Assembly (NCBI GenBank): GCA_019752335.1
Contig: JAIEMJ010000010.1
Span: forward strand, 53,789 to 117,788
Direction: 5' to 3'
DNA length: 64,000 nt
DNA from: Bryobacteraceae bacterium
GTDB lineage: Bacteria; Acidobacteriota; Terriglobia; Bryobacterales; Bryobacteraceae
Positions 26,287 through 35,271 of the stretch are shown one piece after another. How positions within the stretch are numbered: the first letter of the stretch is position 1; every line of letters begins with the position of its first letter. Position numbers and translations under genes: made by a program. The notes beneath the pieces are model-generated. The model did not search any database. It was given only the letters and a program-made list of their open reading frames with translations, and was not told the DNA's origin.

Positions 26287-27819
26287 CTATCTGATCACTT
26301 CGTACGGAGGGGTAGGTGGCGTGTAGCGCTTTAACTTGATCTCGGGGTACCTCGTTGCTAATCGATCCAAACGCCGAATATCGCCGCCCTTCAAATGGCT
26401 ATTGAAGAAGGTGTCCACGATCAGACGGGTCAGGGTGAGTGTCCGTTCTTTCCCACGAAGGGTTTGTTCGTTGATGGAATCGCTGAGGATGGAGGTGTCG
26501 CCAAAATCAAGGTGGTCGATCTCGGGCCTGGCTATTTGGATTCGAATGCTTTCCGAACCAATCGCCTGCATCAGCCGGTCTCCGTTTGCCCACATGTCCG
26601 CGAACTGTTCCAGCGTGAGGCCATCTAGGTCCTTCTTCGGCCAGGGCAGTTGCTTCTCCAGCCAAAGGAAAGGCTTGCGCCCGCCATCGATTGCGCCTGC
26701 TTTGGAGTCGGGTGGAAAAGCCCGCCCGCGAATGTTTCCATCCAAGTTCAGACCAGCATCGAACCGCGAATCCATAAGCCGTACCTTCCCGGCGGCTTGG
26801 CCCCCTCGCGAATGGCCCATCGCGCCCACTTTCTCAAGGTCAAACCTTCCTGAAAATCGTGAATCGCTTCTGTTCAGCTCGGCAAGCCGGTCGAGCACAA
26901 AACTCATGTCACGAGCCCAATGCACAACCATGTGCTCGTAGATGCGCGGCATGTCATCGCGGGTCGCTGGCACCTCCCATCCTCGTTTTGCTGGTGGAAG
27001 CTTTCTCAGTACAGTCCCATCCGAAAACCTTACAGAGGCCGCGTTGTAAGGGGGATCGATGGCCGCAACAACGAAACCATGACTGGAGAGGTCTTCAAGA
27101 ATTGCTGTATACGACAACGCTTTCTGCCCGCCGCCCGGCGCAAAGATCACAACGGGAAAAGGACGCCCATTTCGCCTACAGGGGGCTGCGGCAATGCTGT
27201 GGGTCTTGACCAGGCGCGTCGCAACAATCTGCTGCTCGCTCAACTCGCCGCGCAACTCGTCGACGTCGGGTAAGTAGGCAGCGGTCTCCGCTTGGCCGCG
27301 GCGTTGCGCCGGGTAGAACAAGTGGACCATTATGCGTCGACGATCATGCGGATCTAGCGTTTCCAACTCCGGGCGGCTATCGTCCGTCCAATCGAAAGCC
27401 ATTCGACCAATCGTGTTCGGTCCCGAGGGCGCAGGCAACAGACGATTTCCAGCCTTCTTTGGATGCAGGCGGGTCACCGTCCAGGTCCCCGTTGTTGCGG
27501 GGCCCTGCACCGTTCCCTCCCAAGCGTCCCGCCTTCGTGTGCCTTCGAAGCGATGATCTGCTCCGTTGATGTGCACAACAAAACTGATCCGATTCTGACT
27601 GATTCGCATTTCCCTTGCGGCTGGCGCCTCAAGGTGCCCCTGCGGAGTGAACCGTGTGCGAACGCTTCTCTCACTGCCGGGGCCGCCCTGCGAAAGTTCC
27701 ATTTCCATCCCGCCCCATAGGTCTTTGGATTGAAACGAACCTTGCCAAGTCTCGGCCTCCTGGGCAGCACAAGTCATGCCGAGTGCGACTGCGAAGAGGT
27801 ATACGAGAAGAGTGCGCAT
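26287..27819 (-). CDS. exported alpha/beta hydrolase (PAF-acetylhydrolase-like)
   Basis: A 510-aa protein with signal peptide (MRTLLVYLFAVALGMTCAAQ). An N-terminal beta domain of about 110 residues is followed by an alpha/beta hydrolase of the platelet-activating-factor acetylhydrolase/lipase type. RIMVHLFYPAQ starts the fold. FPVVIFAPGGGQ gives the oxyanion strand, and GAMGHSRGGQA near residue 340 carries the nucleophile Ser. An Asp and a His are expected in PEIDHLDFGD near 440. Predicted secreted esterase for acyl esters or phospholipids. It stands alone on the minus strand between repeat copies D and E. Confidence 0.82.
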   Translation of the reverse strand: MRTLLVYLFAVALGMTCAAQEAETWQGSFQSKDLWGGMEMELSQGGPGSERSVRTRFTPQGHLEAPAAREMRISQNRISFVVHINGADHRFEGTRRRDAWEGTVQGPATTGTWTVTRLHPKKAGNRLLPAPSGPNTIGRMAFDWTDDSRPELETLDPHDRRRIMVHLFYPAQRRGQAETAAYLPDVDELRGELSEQQIVATRLVKTHSIAAAPCRRNGRPFPVVIFAPGGGQKALSYTAILEDLSSHGFVVAAIDPPYNAASVRFSDGTVLRKLPPAKRGWEVPATRDDMPRIYEHMVVHWARDMSFVLDRLAELNRSDSRFSGRFDLEKVGAMGHSRGGQAAGKVRLMDSRFDAGLNLDGNIRGRAFPPDSKAGAIDGGRKPFLWLEKQLPWPKKDLDGLTLEQFADMWANGDRLMQAIGSESIRIQIARPEIDHLDFGDTSILSDSINEQTLRGKERTLTLTRLIVDTFFNSHLKGGDIRRLDRLATRYPEIKLKRYTPPTPPYEVIR

Positions 27820-27871
27820 GTAGCTGAATACGTTCTGGATTCGGCAATTGTTCCGTCTGCCCCTCGGCCTA

Positions 27872-28010
27872 AGTAACGATCAACGGCACAGCGTAGCGGA
27901 GACTGGAACCGCCGACGGCTTCGTACCAGAGGCGGCCGTGCCGCACCGCCGAAACCAGTACGGCCGCCCGCCGAAGTCCATTTCGCGATTCCCTGTGCGA
28001 CTACACGCGA
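27872..28010 (+). repeat. copy E of dispersed intergenic repeat (best-preserved copy)
   Basis: About 139 bp in the 405-bp gap upstream of the hydrolase gene. Conserved blocks in order: CAACGGCACAGCGTAGCGGA, ACTGGAACCG, GGCTTCGTACCAG, an inverted repeat GGCGGCCGT/ACGGCCGCC, GCCGAAGTCCATTTCGCGAT and TCCCTGTGCGACTACACGCG. Eight copies occur in this window, all between genes and all readable in the same + orientation. A structured MITE or REP-like family is the likely nature. The rest of the gap (28011-28224) shows nothing I can support. Confidence 0.7.
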
Positions 28011-28224
28011 ACTATCTGCCAGAAGCAGGGATTTCGATCTGGTTGGAGCGCCTACCAAATGGCACAGCGTCGAAGATTCGCGTGCATGTCCCGACCGTTC
28101 ATCGCTCGGCCATTTCGACGAGTCGCGACTGGCACAAAGTGAAGGCGTGCTTGGCGGCGAGGCGTTTGCCACCTGAGGAGATGTGTGCACGACGCCGTGG
28201 GTATGAACGGTCGAAGAGGACCCA

Positions 28225-29118
28225 TTAACCCCGGAAGACAGGTGTCGAACCAGTTCCCGTTCGCCGGTCGCCCGCGGCGTCCAGGCTCCGCTTGAGTTCG
28301 CGGATATGTTGCTCCCCTGCCTCAAGCGCCTCCGCTGACGTATGGACGGAATAGGAGCCAAGATGCAGCGGGTAAGGATGCGGCACCGCTGAGCCGAGGA
28401 CAAAAGTCGCGCCAGTGTTGTTCGCGCCCTCGAAGTTGATTCGATCACCTCCATCCTCGAAAATCGCCAGTTCACCCTTGGTGATGCGCTCTCCGGCGGC
28501 GAGCGCGCCCTTGGCGAGTGCGACCCACGCGATCAAGTGACCAGTGGGTGGTTCATAGGTCCACCGTTCGCCGGGGCTCAGCGTCACTAGCAGATAGTTG
28601 ACCCCGCTTGGCGACCGCACCGGGCTCGCCACCCCACCGTATGAACCGACGATGAGCCGGGCCGGGCCGGTGCCCGGCATGACACCGGCTTCGAGGTACT
28701 GCGTTTCAGGCTCCGTGCTCTCGAGCTCCGGGGGAAGCGCGATCCAAAGCTGGAAGCCCTGAACTGTATCCGACGTACCGCCTGAAAGTTCCTTGCCGTG
28801 CCACATGCCCTTTCCGGCACGCGTCCATTCGACACCGCCATAACCGAGCGTTCCGTGCCCCGTCCGCGGATCGTCAAAAGTGGCATCTCCGTCCGCGAAG
28901 ACCGTAACCGTCGCAATGCCGGAGTGCGGGTGCAGCGGCATGCTTCTCGCCAGGTCGCGCATATCCGCCTCGAAGATGTCGAGAAAAACGAACGGTTTCA
29001 GGTGCTCCCCAAGATCGGAGGGGCTCATCAGGCGCGTGATCGGGCCGTGGCCCATCCCGCGTGTGCGGTGAACTATCTTGCGAGATGCGGGAGCCTGCAT
29101 CGGCGTGGTGTGCTTCAT
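28225..29118 (-). CDS. pirin-family protein
   Basis: A 297-aa bicupin. The pirin N-terminal cupin is clear: GPITRLMSPSDLGEHLKPFVFLD, then LHPHSGIATVTV with metal-ligand His residues, VEWTRAGKGMWHGKE and FQLWIALPPE. The C-terminal cupin ends with a SAVPHPYPLHLGSYSVHTS segment typical of the YhaK/pirin group. Pirins are metal-binding, with quercetinase or redox-sensor functions. The ATG at 29118 follows AAAGGAGAG; an upstream codon lacks such a site. It heads nothing downstream but lies in a minus-strand cluster of oxidative-metabolism genes. A second, broken copy lies at 31407-31902. Confidence 0.9.
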   Translation of the reverse strand: MKHTTPMQAPASRKIVHRTRGMGHGPITRLMSPSDLGEHLKPFVFLDIFEADMRDLARSMPLHPHSGIATVTVFADGDATFDDPRTGHGTLGYGGVEWTRAGKGMWHGKELSGGTSDTVQGFQLWIALPPELESTEPETQYLEAGVMPGTGPARLIVGSYGGVASPVRSPSGVNYLLVTLSPGERWTYEPPTGHLIAWVALAKGALAAGERITKGELAIFEDGGDRINFEGANNTGATFVLGSAVPHPYPLHLGSYSVHTSAEALEAGEQHIRELKRSLDAAGDRRTGTGSTPVFRG

Positions 29119-29183
29119 AATTCTCTCCTTTAAAGTCGTATTCAAGACGTGCGCGGCGGTGCTGGCATTAGCCTTCTATGGCT

Positions 29184-29675
29184 TCAAAACGTCTCACCGC
29201 TCATGGCGGCCATGAACACCATCGGGTTCCAGTACTCGCGGTAATTGACGATCAACCCATTCTTGAAAGTCACAAACGTGGCGTAGCTCATTTCATAGGG
29301 ATTGCCGTTGCTGATCACCCGGCCTGATACGCTCCACTCGGCAATGGCCAGGTTGGGGTCATCGGTGGCGTGGATCTTCAGCGTGGGAGTCCGTTGCAGG
29401 TCGATGACGCTGGGATAGTTCTTCAGATACTCGTAGATGGCCTCGCGGCCGACCAGCTTCCTGGACGCCACGTCGGGCGCGAAGGGGAATTCGACGACGA
29501 CGTTTTCGTCGCAGAGTTCAGCCCAGCCCTTGATGTCTTTGGCTAGGAAGGTGTCCAGACTGCGTTTCAGCAATTGCGCCGCGGTCAGGCCGTTGCCAGC
29601 CTCTTGCTTGGGTACTGGTGTGGCGGAACCGGAGTTGACGAGCGTGGTTTCGCTGTTGAGATGATCTTGTTGCAT
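29184..29675 (-). CDS. SnoaL/NTF2-like protein (ketosteroid isomerase fold)
   Basis: A 163-aa protein. After a 30-residue polar start, residues 35-150 show the cone-shaped NTF2-like pattern: LLKRSLDTFLAKDIKGWAELCDENVVVEFPFAPD, REAIYEYLKNYP, IAEWSVSGRV and YATFVTFKNGLIVNYREYWNP. Such proteins are isomerases, hydrolases or binding proteins for small polar-hydrophobic molecules. The gene lies between pirin and the GMC oxidoreductase on the same strand and is probably co-transcribed with them. The substrate is unknown. Confidence 0.82.
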   Translation of the reverse strand: MQQDHLNSETTLVNSGSATPVPKQEAGNGLTAAQLLKRSLDTFLAKDIKGWAELCDENVVVEFPFAPDVASRKLVGREAIYEYLKNYPSVIDLQRTPTLKIHATDDPNLAIAEWSVSGRVISNGNPYEMSYATFVTFKNGLIVNYREYWNPMVFMAAMSGETF

Positions 29676-29768
29676 GTGATTGTCTCCAAGTTGGGGTTAT
29701 GATGTTCAAAACTGTGGGCTATTATCGCCGTGTCCGGCGGGATTGCTTTTGCTGATCGCGTGCTTCGC

Positions 29769-31337
29769 TCAGGTCATCCCGGCAGCTATGCGTTCGGCCA
29801 GCATCATGGTCGGGAACGCCGTTGCGACGGAGGGCACGTCCGGCCAGATCGAGGCATCAACGACTCGCAGGCCCTTGACGCCACGAACGCGTCCGTCAAT
29901 GTCCACCACGGCACCGGCATCGCGCGGACCACCCATGGGGACGGTGGAGGTCGGATGATGATAGCTCAGGACGGAGGCAGCCAGCGTGGCTTTGATCGCA
30001 GCGCGGTCGCTCTTCGCCGCGCCTGGCGCTAGTTCGGAACCCACCATGTCGGCAAAGGGCCGTTGACGCGCGATGTTCCGAATCATTTCGATGCCATCGA
30101 CCAAACGTTCACTGTCACTGCTTTCCATTAAGAAGCCGAGATCGATGATGGGCGCGACCCTGGGGTCACGGCTGGCGATAGTCAGAGAACCCACGGAACG
30201 AGGTCTCACGAGTGCAGCGAACAACAGGAACATCGCACCATTGGGAGTCTCGCCCCCGTCGGGGAGCGGCGCGGTGCTGATGTTCAGATCGGCCTCGCCG
30301 GTCGTCGCTTGCCGAGAAGCCGTCCACAGCATCGCACCGATGGGTGGATAAGGAAGCCCGACAGCTTCCTTGCGGATGGACCAGACGGTCGGGACTAGCG
30401 GGTGGTCCTGCAGACGCCGGCCGACCGGCAGCTCGGACACCACCGGGATTCCGAGGCCACGCAGCACCTCGGAAGGGCCAATGCCGGAGCGCATCAAGAT
30501 TGCCGGGCTGACATAGGTGCCGGCCGACAGGATGACTTCACCAGCCGAGATGAGCGCGCCGCCAGCCAGTCGGACGCCCTGGGCCTGGCCGTCCTCCACC
30601 ACCACGGCATCGACCAGGGTCTCGTCGCGGATGGTCAGATTGGGCCGCGTGCGCACCGCGTCGTCAAGAAGGGTCATTCCCGTGTTAAGCCGCACACCCA
30701 TGCGGGTATTCATCACATAGGGACCAACGCCCAGCGGCTGCTCGGTCGTGAAGCCGGCTGTGCGCTTGTAGCCCGCGGCTAGTGCCGAGGCGATGAAGTC
30801 TCGATGCTGGTCGGAGACTTCCTCCTCGCCGAGTTGGTGAATGGGTACGGGGCCGTCGCGACCATCGCCGCCAGAGCCGGAGGTTCGCTCCAGTGAACGA
30901 TAGAACGCCTGCGAGCCTCGCCAGTTCAAGGCGCTGAGGTCGTGCGCCTTGGCCCAGCGGTCGTGGTCGAATTTCGGCAGCCGCATGGCTACTGCGCCGT
31001 TGATGGCAGATGAGCCGCCCAGCACCTTGCCGCGGTTGAGTTGCAGCCTTCTGCCCAGTACACCAGGCTCGCTTTGAAAGCCCCAGTCGTGTTGTGGATC
31101 GCCACCCACCAGGTCCTGGCGGCGGACTGGGTCGGGGTAGGCGTTTGGCGGATAGGCCTTGCCCGCTTCGATCAGCAAGACACGGCGAGATGGATCGGCA
31201 CTCAGCCGATTGGCCAGCACTGCGCCAGCGGCCCCGCCCCCCACGATGATGACGTCGAATTCTGCTCGGCCTGCACCGCTGACGGGAAAGTCCCGGCGGC
31301 TCTGTTCTGTAGCGTGGGTTTCTTGATTGTCACTCAC
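29769..31337 (-). CDS. GMC-family FAD-dependent oxidoreductase
   Basis: A 522-aa flavoprotein of the choline/alcohol dehydrogenase type. The FAD-binding motif FDVIIVGGGAAGAVLANRL lies near residue 25. The GMC signature RGKVLGGSSAINGAV lies near 105. The C-terminal catalytic block SYHHPTSTVPMGG with GLRVVDASIWP follows. The GTG start at 31337 is preferred because CAGGAG lies 8 nt upstream; the in-frame ATG 69 nt further up lies next to the broken pirin copy. It oxidises a primary or secondary alcohol, with the donor not predictable. It is part of the minus-strand cluster with NTF2-like and pirin genes. Confidence 0.9.
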   Translation of the reverse strand: MSDNQETHATEQSRRDFPVSGAGRAEFDVIIVGGGAAGAVLANRLSADPSRRVLLIEAGKAYPPNAYPDPVRRQDLVGGDPQHDWGFQSEPGVLGRRLQLNRGKVLGGSSAINGAVAMRLPKFDHDRWAKAHDLSALNWRGSQAFYRSLERTSGSGGDGRDGPVPIHQLGEEEVSDQHRDFIASALAAGYKRTAGFTTEQPLGVGPYVMNTRMGVRLNTGMTLLDDAVRTRPNLTIRDETLVDAVVVEDGQAQGVRLAGGALISAGEVILSAGTYVSPAILMRSGIGPSEVLRGLGIPVVSELPVGRRLQDHPLVPTVWSIRKEAVGLPYPPIGAMLWTASRQATTGEADLNISTAPLPDGGETPNGAMFLLFAALVRPRSVGSLTIASRDPRVAPIIDLGFLMESSDSERLVDGIEMIRNIARQRPFADMVGSELAPGAAKSDRAAIKATLAASVLSYHHPTSTVPMGGPRDAGAVVDIDGRVRGVKGLRVVDASIWPDVPSVATAFPTMMLAERIAAGMT

Positions 31338-31406
31338 TTCGCTGCTCCTGTTTCGTGAAAAAGTTACGTACGCAACTGTGCGCGCCGTCGTGGATTCCAC
31401 GGTCAC

Positions 31407-31902
31407 CGCTGGGCGACCGCACCCGGCTCATCAAACCACCGTACGAACCGACGATAAGCCGGGCCAGGCCCCTGACCAGCGTCACATCGGCTTCGAGGTA
31501 ATGCGTCTCCGGCTCCGTGATCTCCCGTTCCGGGGGAAGCGCGATCCAAAGCGGGAAGTCCTTAACGGTATCCGACGCGCCGCCTGATAACTCGTTGCCT
31601 TGCCACATGTCCCTTCGACACCGCCACAACCGAGCGTTCCATGGCCCGCCTGCGGATCGTCAAAAGTGGCGTCGGCCGGTAAGGACCGTAACCGTCGCAA
31701 TGCCGGAGTGCGGGTGCAGCGGCATGCTTCTCGCCAGGTCGTGCATATCCGCCTCGATGATGTCGAGAAAAACGAACGGTTTCAGATGCTCCCCAAGATC
31801 GGAGGGGCTCATCAGGCGTGTGATCGGGCCGTGGCTCATCCCCCGTGTGCGGTGAACTATCTTGCGGGATGCGGGAGCCTGCATCGGTACGGTGTGCTTC
31901 AT
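31407..31902 (-). pseudogene. broken, truncated second pirin copy
   Basis: Starting at the ATG at 31902, the translation follows the intact pirin gene at 28225 almost residue by residue (MKHTVPMQAPASRKIVHR..., LARSMPLHPHSGIATVTV). It then changes frame near 31680 and again near 31600, with small deletions. Similarity stops after the VRSPSG segment, about residue 180 of 297. The DNA between 31407 and 31902 is closely similar to 28614-29118, so this is a fairly recent duplicate decaying in place. A ribosome site (GGAGAG) is still present. No full protein can be made. Confidence 0.85.
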
Positions 31903-31916
31903 GATTCTCTCCATTT

Positions 31917-33116
31917 TCAGATTGTGTTCACGACGTGCGCGGCGGCATAGGGGAAGAGAACTTCTCCGGAAGTGAAGTTTGAGGGTGTCACCACGATTTG
32001 CCGCGAACCGTTCTGGAACTGTTCCGCCGCATGGCCGGATATTCCCTGGAACTGGACCTGCAAGACCCGTGGCTCTGCCCATTCGCCGTTGACGCCAAAG
32101 CTGACTTCCCCCATGACGGTGCTAAACGTTGTGCTTCGCGCGTATGCCGCGAGGCGGGCGTCGTGGAATCCACCGGTCGCTTCGACAGTCTGGGCAACCA
32201 CCTGCATCTGGGCGTAGGCGAGTGGTGCCATGTAGTGCCCGAGAATGTCGACGCCCGCGCCACCCGCGCGTGCCTGATAAGCATTCAGCAATTTCGCGAC
32301 GCCAGGGAACATCATCTTCGGAACTGGCTGCCAATACTCGTAGTTCACGAAGCCGTTGAGCAGGGGGCCGAGCGTCGTTTTAACCGCTGTGTTCTGGGGG
32401 CCGATCATCCCGCCGCCTACCATCTTCGGGCGGAAGCGGTGGGTATGGATAGCGCGCACAAGACCGATGGAGTCAGCGAGGTAGGAGCAGAGAAACAGGA
32501 GGTCACAATTGCTTTCGGCGACAGCATCCATGACCGGCGTGAAGTTGTCGGTCGTCAGTGGATAGGTAGCCTCATGGACGATCTCAAAGCCGTATTTCCT
32601 GGCATTGGCTTTCGCGCCGAGAATGGGATTGCGCGAGAATTCGGCATCCGCGGAGACGAGCGCCACCGTAGCCGGGTGAGGCACCTGCGCTGAGGCGAGT
32701 TCAAAGAAACCTTCCGTGAGCGCGGCGTTGGGATTCGGCCCGGTCGGTATCATCGCGAAGTAGTTGGGATAGGCAAGCGCGTTGTTGACGCCGAGGCCCA
32801 TGAGCCCAACGAAAAAGCGGTGCCGCTCCGTGATGAGTGGCATCGCCGGAAGTATGGTGTTGGTGCCGTAGCCACCGATGACAAGATCGACCTTGTCGTC
32901 GTCCAGTAGTTTTTTGTAGAGACCGGGAACCCGTGAAGCGTCCGTTTGGTCGTCGTAGCAGAGTAGCTCAACAGACCTGCCGAGCAGCCCGCCCTGGCGG
33001 TTGATATCTTCCCGCCAAATTTCGTGAGCGAGCTGCGCCGACAAGCTGTTTCCCGCAACCGGGCCGGTCAGTGACATGCAGTATCCGATTCGGATCGGTG
33101 CTGAAGCGATAGGCAT
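31917..33116 (-). CDS. periplasmic-binding-protein type 1 (LivK/UrtA/AmiC-like), no signal peptide
   Basis: A 399-aa Leu/Ile/Val-binding-type protein: IRIGYCMSLTGPVAGNSLSAQLAHEIW, NRQGGLLGRSVELLCYDDQTD, KVDLVIGGYGTNT and later VALVSADAEFSRN. Transport receptors normally start with a signal peptide, but this one begins MPIASAPIRIGY with no leader. No permease or ATPase gene is nearby. Leaderless homologues include amide-sensing AmiC-type regulators, so a cytoplasmic ligand sensor is possible. It lies 11 bp downstream of the isochorismatase gene on the same strand, suggesting co-expression. Confidence 0.82.
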   Translation of the reverse strand: MPIASAPIRIGYCMSLTGPVAGNSLSAQLAHEIWREDINRQGGLLGRSVELLCYDDQTDASRVPGLYKKLLDDDKVDLVIGGYGTNTILPAMPLITERHRFFVGLMGLGVNNALAYPNYFAMIPTGPNPNAALTEGFFELASAQVPHPATVALVSADAEFSRNPILGAKANARKYGFEIVHEATYPLTTDNFTPVMDAVAESNCDLLFLCSYLADSIGLVRAIHTHRFRPKMVGGGMIGPQNTAVKTTLGPLLNGFVNYEYWQPVPKMMFPGVAKLLNAYQARAGGAGVDILGHYMAPLAYAQMQVVAQTVEATGGFHDARLAAYARSTTFSTVMGEVSFGVNGEWAEPRVLQVQFQGISGHAAEQFQNGSRQIVVTPSNFTSGEVLFPYAAAHVVNTI

Positions 33117-33127
33117 GTTCGCGCAAC

Positions 33128-33766
33128 CTACTTGGAATGACTGCCGAGAAGTTGCAATTCCCAAGCCAAGGCGACCCCGCTGGCGCCGCCATGCTCGAGA
33201 ACGACGCCCGCAACGCCCGCGGCCGTCTTTTCGCGCGCCCAATCACGCTGCCATTCTCCCAGCACGGCCATCCAGTTGATCGGCACCGCTCCGGCGGCAA
33301 CCATGCGACGCACCGCCATGTCATGGGCTTCCAGAGTGACGCCGCCCGACGCGTCGGTGACGATGAACACGTCATATCCCTCGGCAAGCGCCTGGATCGC
33401 CGGCATGGCGAGACAGATCTCGGTGTAGAGCCCCGCCAGCAAGAGCTGCTTGCGCCCGCTCTTCTTCACGATATCGGTAACTTTCGGGTCTTCCCACGTA
33501 TTAATGAACGTGCGATCGATCGGCTTCTGATCCGGGAAGACATCCTGAAGCCCCTTGATGATGTAGCCGCCGCGCTCCTCGATCACGGTCGTCAGGATCG
33601 TCGGGACGTTGAAGACCTTCGCCGTCTTGGCGAGGCCGATGACGTTGTTGACGATTGTCGCGGGCTCATGGCTGTTCAGGTTGGTGAACTGGTATGGTTG
33701 GTGGTCGATCAGCACGAGGATGCTGTCTTCGGGGCGCAGTAGGGCGTCGAGGCCGGCTTTAGGCAT
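33128..33766 (-). CDS. isochorismatase-family (YcaC-like) cysteine hydrolase
   Basis: A 212-aa protein. VLIDHQPYQFTNL carries the catalytic Asp, a Lys-containing KGLQDVFPDQKPIDRT region follows, and LLLAGLYTEICLAMPA carries the nucleophile Cys. This is the Asp-Lys-Cys triad arrangement of the isochorismatase-like family, closest in layout to YcaC. AAAAGGAGT precedes the ATG at 33766. The substrate of YcaC-type enzymes is unsettled. It sits with a binding protein downstream and a SnoaL-like protein upstream, suggesting one small amide or N-heterocycle degradation unit; this is inference. Confidence 0.87.
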   Translation of the reverse strand: MPKAGLDALLRPEDSILVLIDHQPYQFTNLNSHEPATIVNNVIGLAKTAKVFNVPTILTTVIEERGGYIIKGLQDVFPDQKPIDRTFINTWEDPKVTDIVKKSGRKQLLLAGLYTEICLAMPAIQALAEGYDVFIVTDASGGVTLEAHDMAVRRMVAAGAVPINWMAVLGEWQRDWAREKTAAGVAGVVLEHGGASGVALAWELQLLGSHSK

Positions 33767-33824
33767 AGGAACTCCTTTTAGTTGGTGTGGACATGGGAAC
33801 TGACTTGGGTAGGGGCGAGAACGC

Positions 33825-34214
33825 TCAGGCACCTGCCGGGTCAAGAAAAACATAGAGTGAATGGATAAGGCCGCCCTCGAAATGGGCGACATCCATGCCG
33901 GTGACGGCGACAGGGCCATCGGGCGGGCCAGAGCGCCATTTAAGTCGCCCGACTCGGTGGTGGCCGACCGCTTGGCCAGCAGAGCTGAAGACGAAGTGCG
34001 GCGGCAGACCGGCGAGCAGCGCGGTCACCGCTTCGTTGATCGCGACATGGCCCTTCACGGAGGCGTGCGGCTCGTTGAGCACGGCGTCCTCGGCATAAAG
34101 TTCACGGATCGCTTGGATGCGTCGTGTTGCGTCGCGCTCACCGAAGACTCGTCCGAGGTTCGCCTGCATCAGGCGGTCGTAATCAACCGGCGTTTGCGAC
34201 GGTGTGATACTCAC
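33825..34214 (-). CDS. SnoaL-like NTF2-fold protein
   Basis: A 129-aa protein: RIQAIRELYAEDAVLNEPHASVKGHVAINEAVTALLAGLPPHFVF, GRLKWRSGPPDG and VTGMDVAHFEGGLIHSLYVFLDPA give the SnoaL-like single-domain pattern. It is likely a small-molecule binding or isomerase-type protein. It is first in the minus-strand group with the isochorismatase-like gene, 58 bp upstream of it. Followed to the right by a 232-bp gap and then the MarR-AraC regulator, which may control the group. Confidence 0.8.
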   Translation of the reverse strand: MSITPSQTPVDYDRLMQANLGRVFGERDATRRIQAIRELYAEDAVLNEPHASVKGHVAINEAVTALLAGLPPHFVFSSAGQAVGHHRVGRLKWRSGPPDGPVAVTGMDVAHFEGGLIHSLYVFLDPAGA

Positions 34215-34446
34215 TGCGTGCCGCCTATTGTGGGTATGTCTTCATGAGGATATTTCACTTCTCAAGGATGGATTAGATTTCGATTGAGATATTGTCGAAT
34301 AACGCTTTCCGTTGTCGGATCCGACTATCGTGTAGGAATATGGCCCGAAGTGGCCATTGTGATGGAAAGCAAGCAAGACGGAGCCCGTACTCCGGCTTTA
34401 CCATTACCACTGCTGATAGAGGAGGACGAAAACAGGTTGTTCCCAG

Positions 34447-35271
34447 CTATTGCAAATCATGATCCCGCTGCCACACTCGCGGCGAGACACCAATGACCTT
34501 TTGAAACGTTCGCGAAAAATGACTTTGATCGCCGAACCCTGTCACAAGTGCGATTTCCGACAGCGGAACGACACCTTCTTTCAGGAGCTTCTGTGCTTCG
34601 CTGATGCGCACGCCGAGCAGCCATCTGTGCGGAGTAACCCCTGTTGCACTTTTGAATGCCCTCCGGAAATGAGAATCAGACAATTCGATTGAGGCAGCAA
34701 TCTCCTTGGTCGTCACTGGGCCTGACAGGTGTTCTCTCATGTACTCCGTTGCGCGCCGCAATTGCCAGGGCGTCAGGCTGCCCATTTGGTTCACAGGAGG
34801 CGCCACTCGGCGTCTTGCGGCGCTATGCCCCAGTCTTCGCAGCGACTGATACAGGTCTCGCCGCTGCTCGCCTGAGAGGATATTGAAAATGGACCCGATC
34901 TCACCGACGTGTTTTTCATAAATCCAATCAATCATTCCGCGTCCTTGATCGCTTAACTTGAACGTATGCTGGGCTTGCTGATGGATCAGATGTTGTTCCT
35001 TCAGACGCGCAACTGTGAGCTCGACTGAGGCGGCGGCCAGACGAGTCATTTGTGCAATTTCCGATGCGGTCAACTCGCCTTTGTTAAGGAGGACCTCAAG
35101 GACGATAAAGTCGCTCAGCGCAACTCCTCTCGCAGTTACTCCAATCTCCAGCAGCTCAACCACGGATTGATAGGCACGGCGAAACACAATCCAGAGCTTT
35201 TCGTTCGAAACGTCCTCTGTTGCTGTTTGGCTTGTCTTCCCGCTTTTGGCCGAACTTCCCGGAAGTGTCAT
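34447..35271 (-). CDS. MarR-AraC fusion transcriptional regulator
   Basis: A 274-aa protein with two DNA-binding modules. Residues 15-135 follow the MarR pattern (VSNEKLWIVFRRAYQSVVELLEIGVTARGVALSDFIVLEVLLNKGELTASEIAQ, then LAAASVELTVARLKEQHLI and FKLSDQGRGMI). Residues 170-270 form an AraC two-helix-turn-helix domain (ATEYMREHLSGPVTTKEIAASIELSDSHFRRAFKSATGVTPHRWL, EIALVTGFGDQSHFSRTFQKVIGVSP). The ATG at 35271 was chosen because earlier in-frame residues show no conserved pattern. Fusions of MarR and AraC domains are uncommon. It probably controls the minus-strand genes downstream. Confidence 0.83.
   Translation of the reverse strand: MTLPGSSAKSGKTSQTATEDVSNEKLWIVFRRAYQSVVELLEIGVTARGVALSDFIVLEVLLNKGELTASEIAQMTRLAAASVELTVARLKEQHLIHQQAQHTFKLSDQGRGMIDWIYEKHVGEIGSIFNILSGEQRRDLYQSLRRLGHSAARRRVAPPVNQMGSLTPWQLRRATEYMREHLSGPVTTKEIAASIELSDSHFRRAFKSATGVTPHRWLLGVRISEAQKLLKEGVVPLSEIALVTGFGDQSHFSRTFQKVIGVSPRVWQRDHDLQ

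Noticed and set aside
27774..28475. Long minus-strand frame spanning repeat copy E and part of the pirin gene
   Set aside because: It overlaps the pirin coding region in another frame and a dispersed repeat, with no protein-like pattern.
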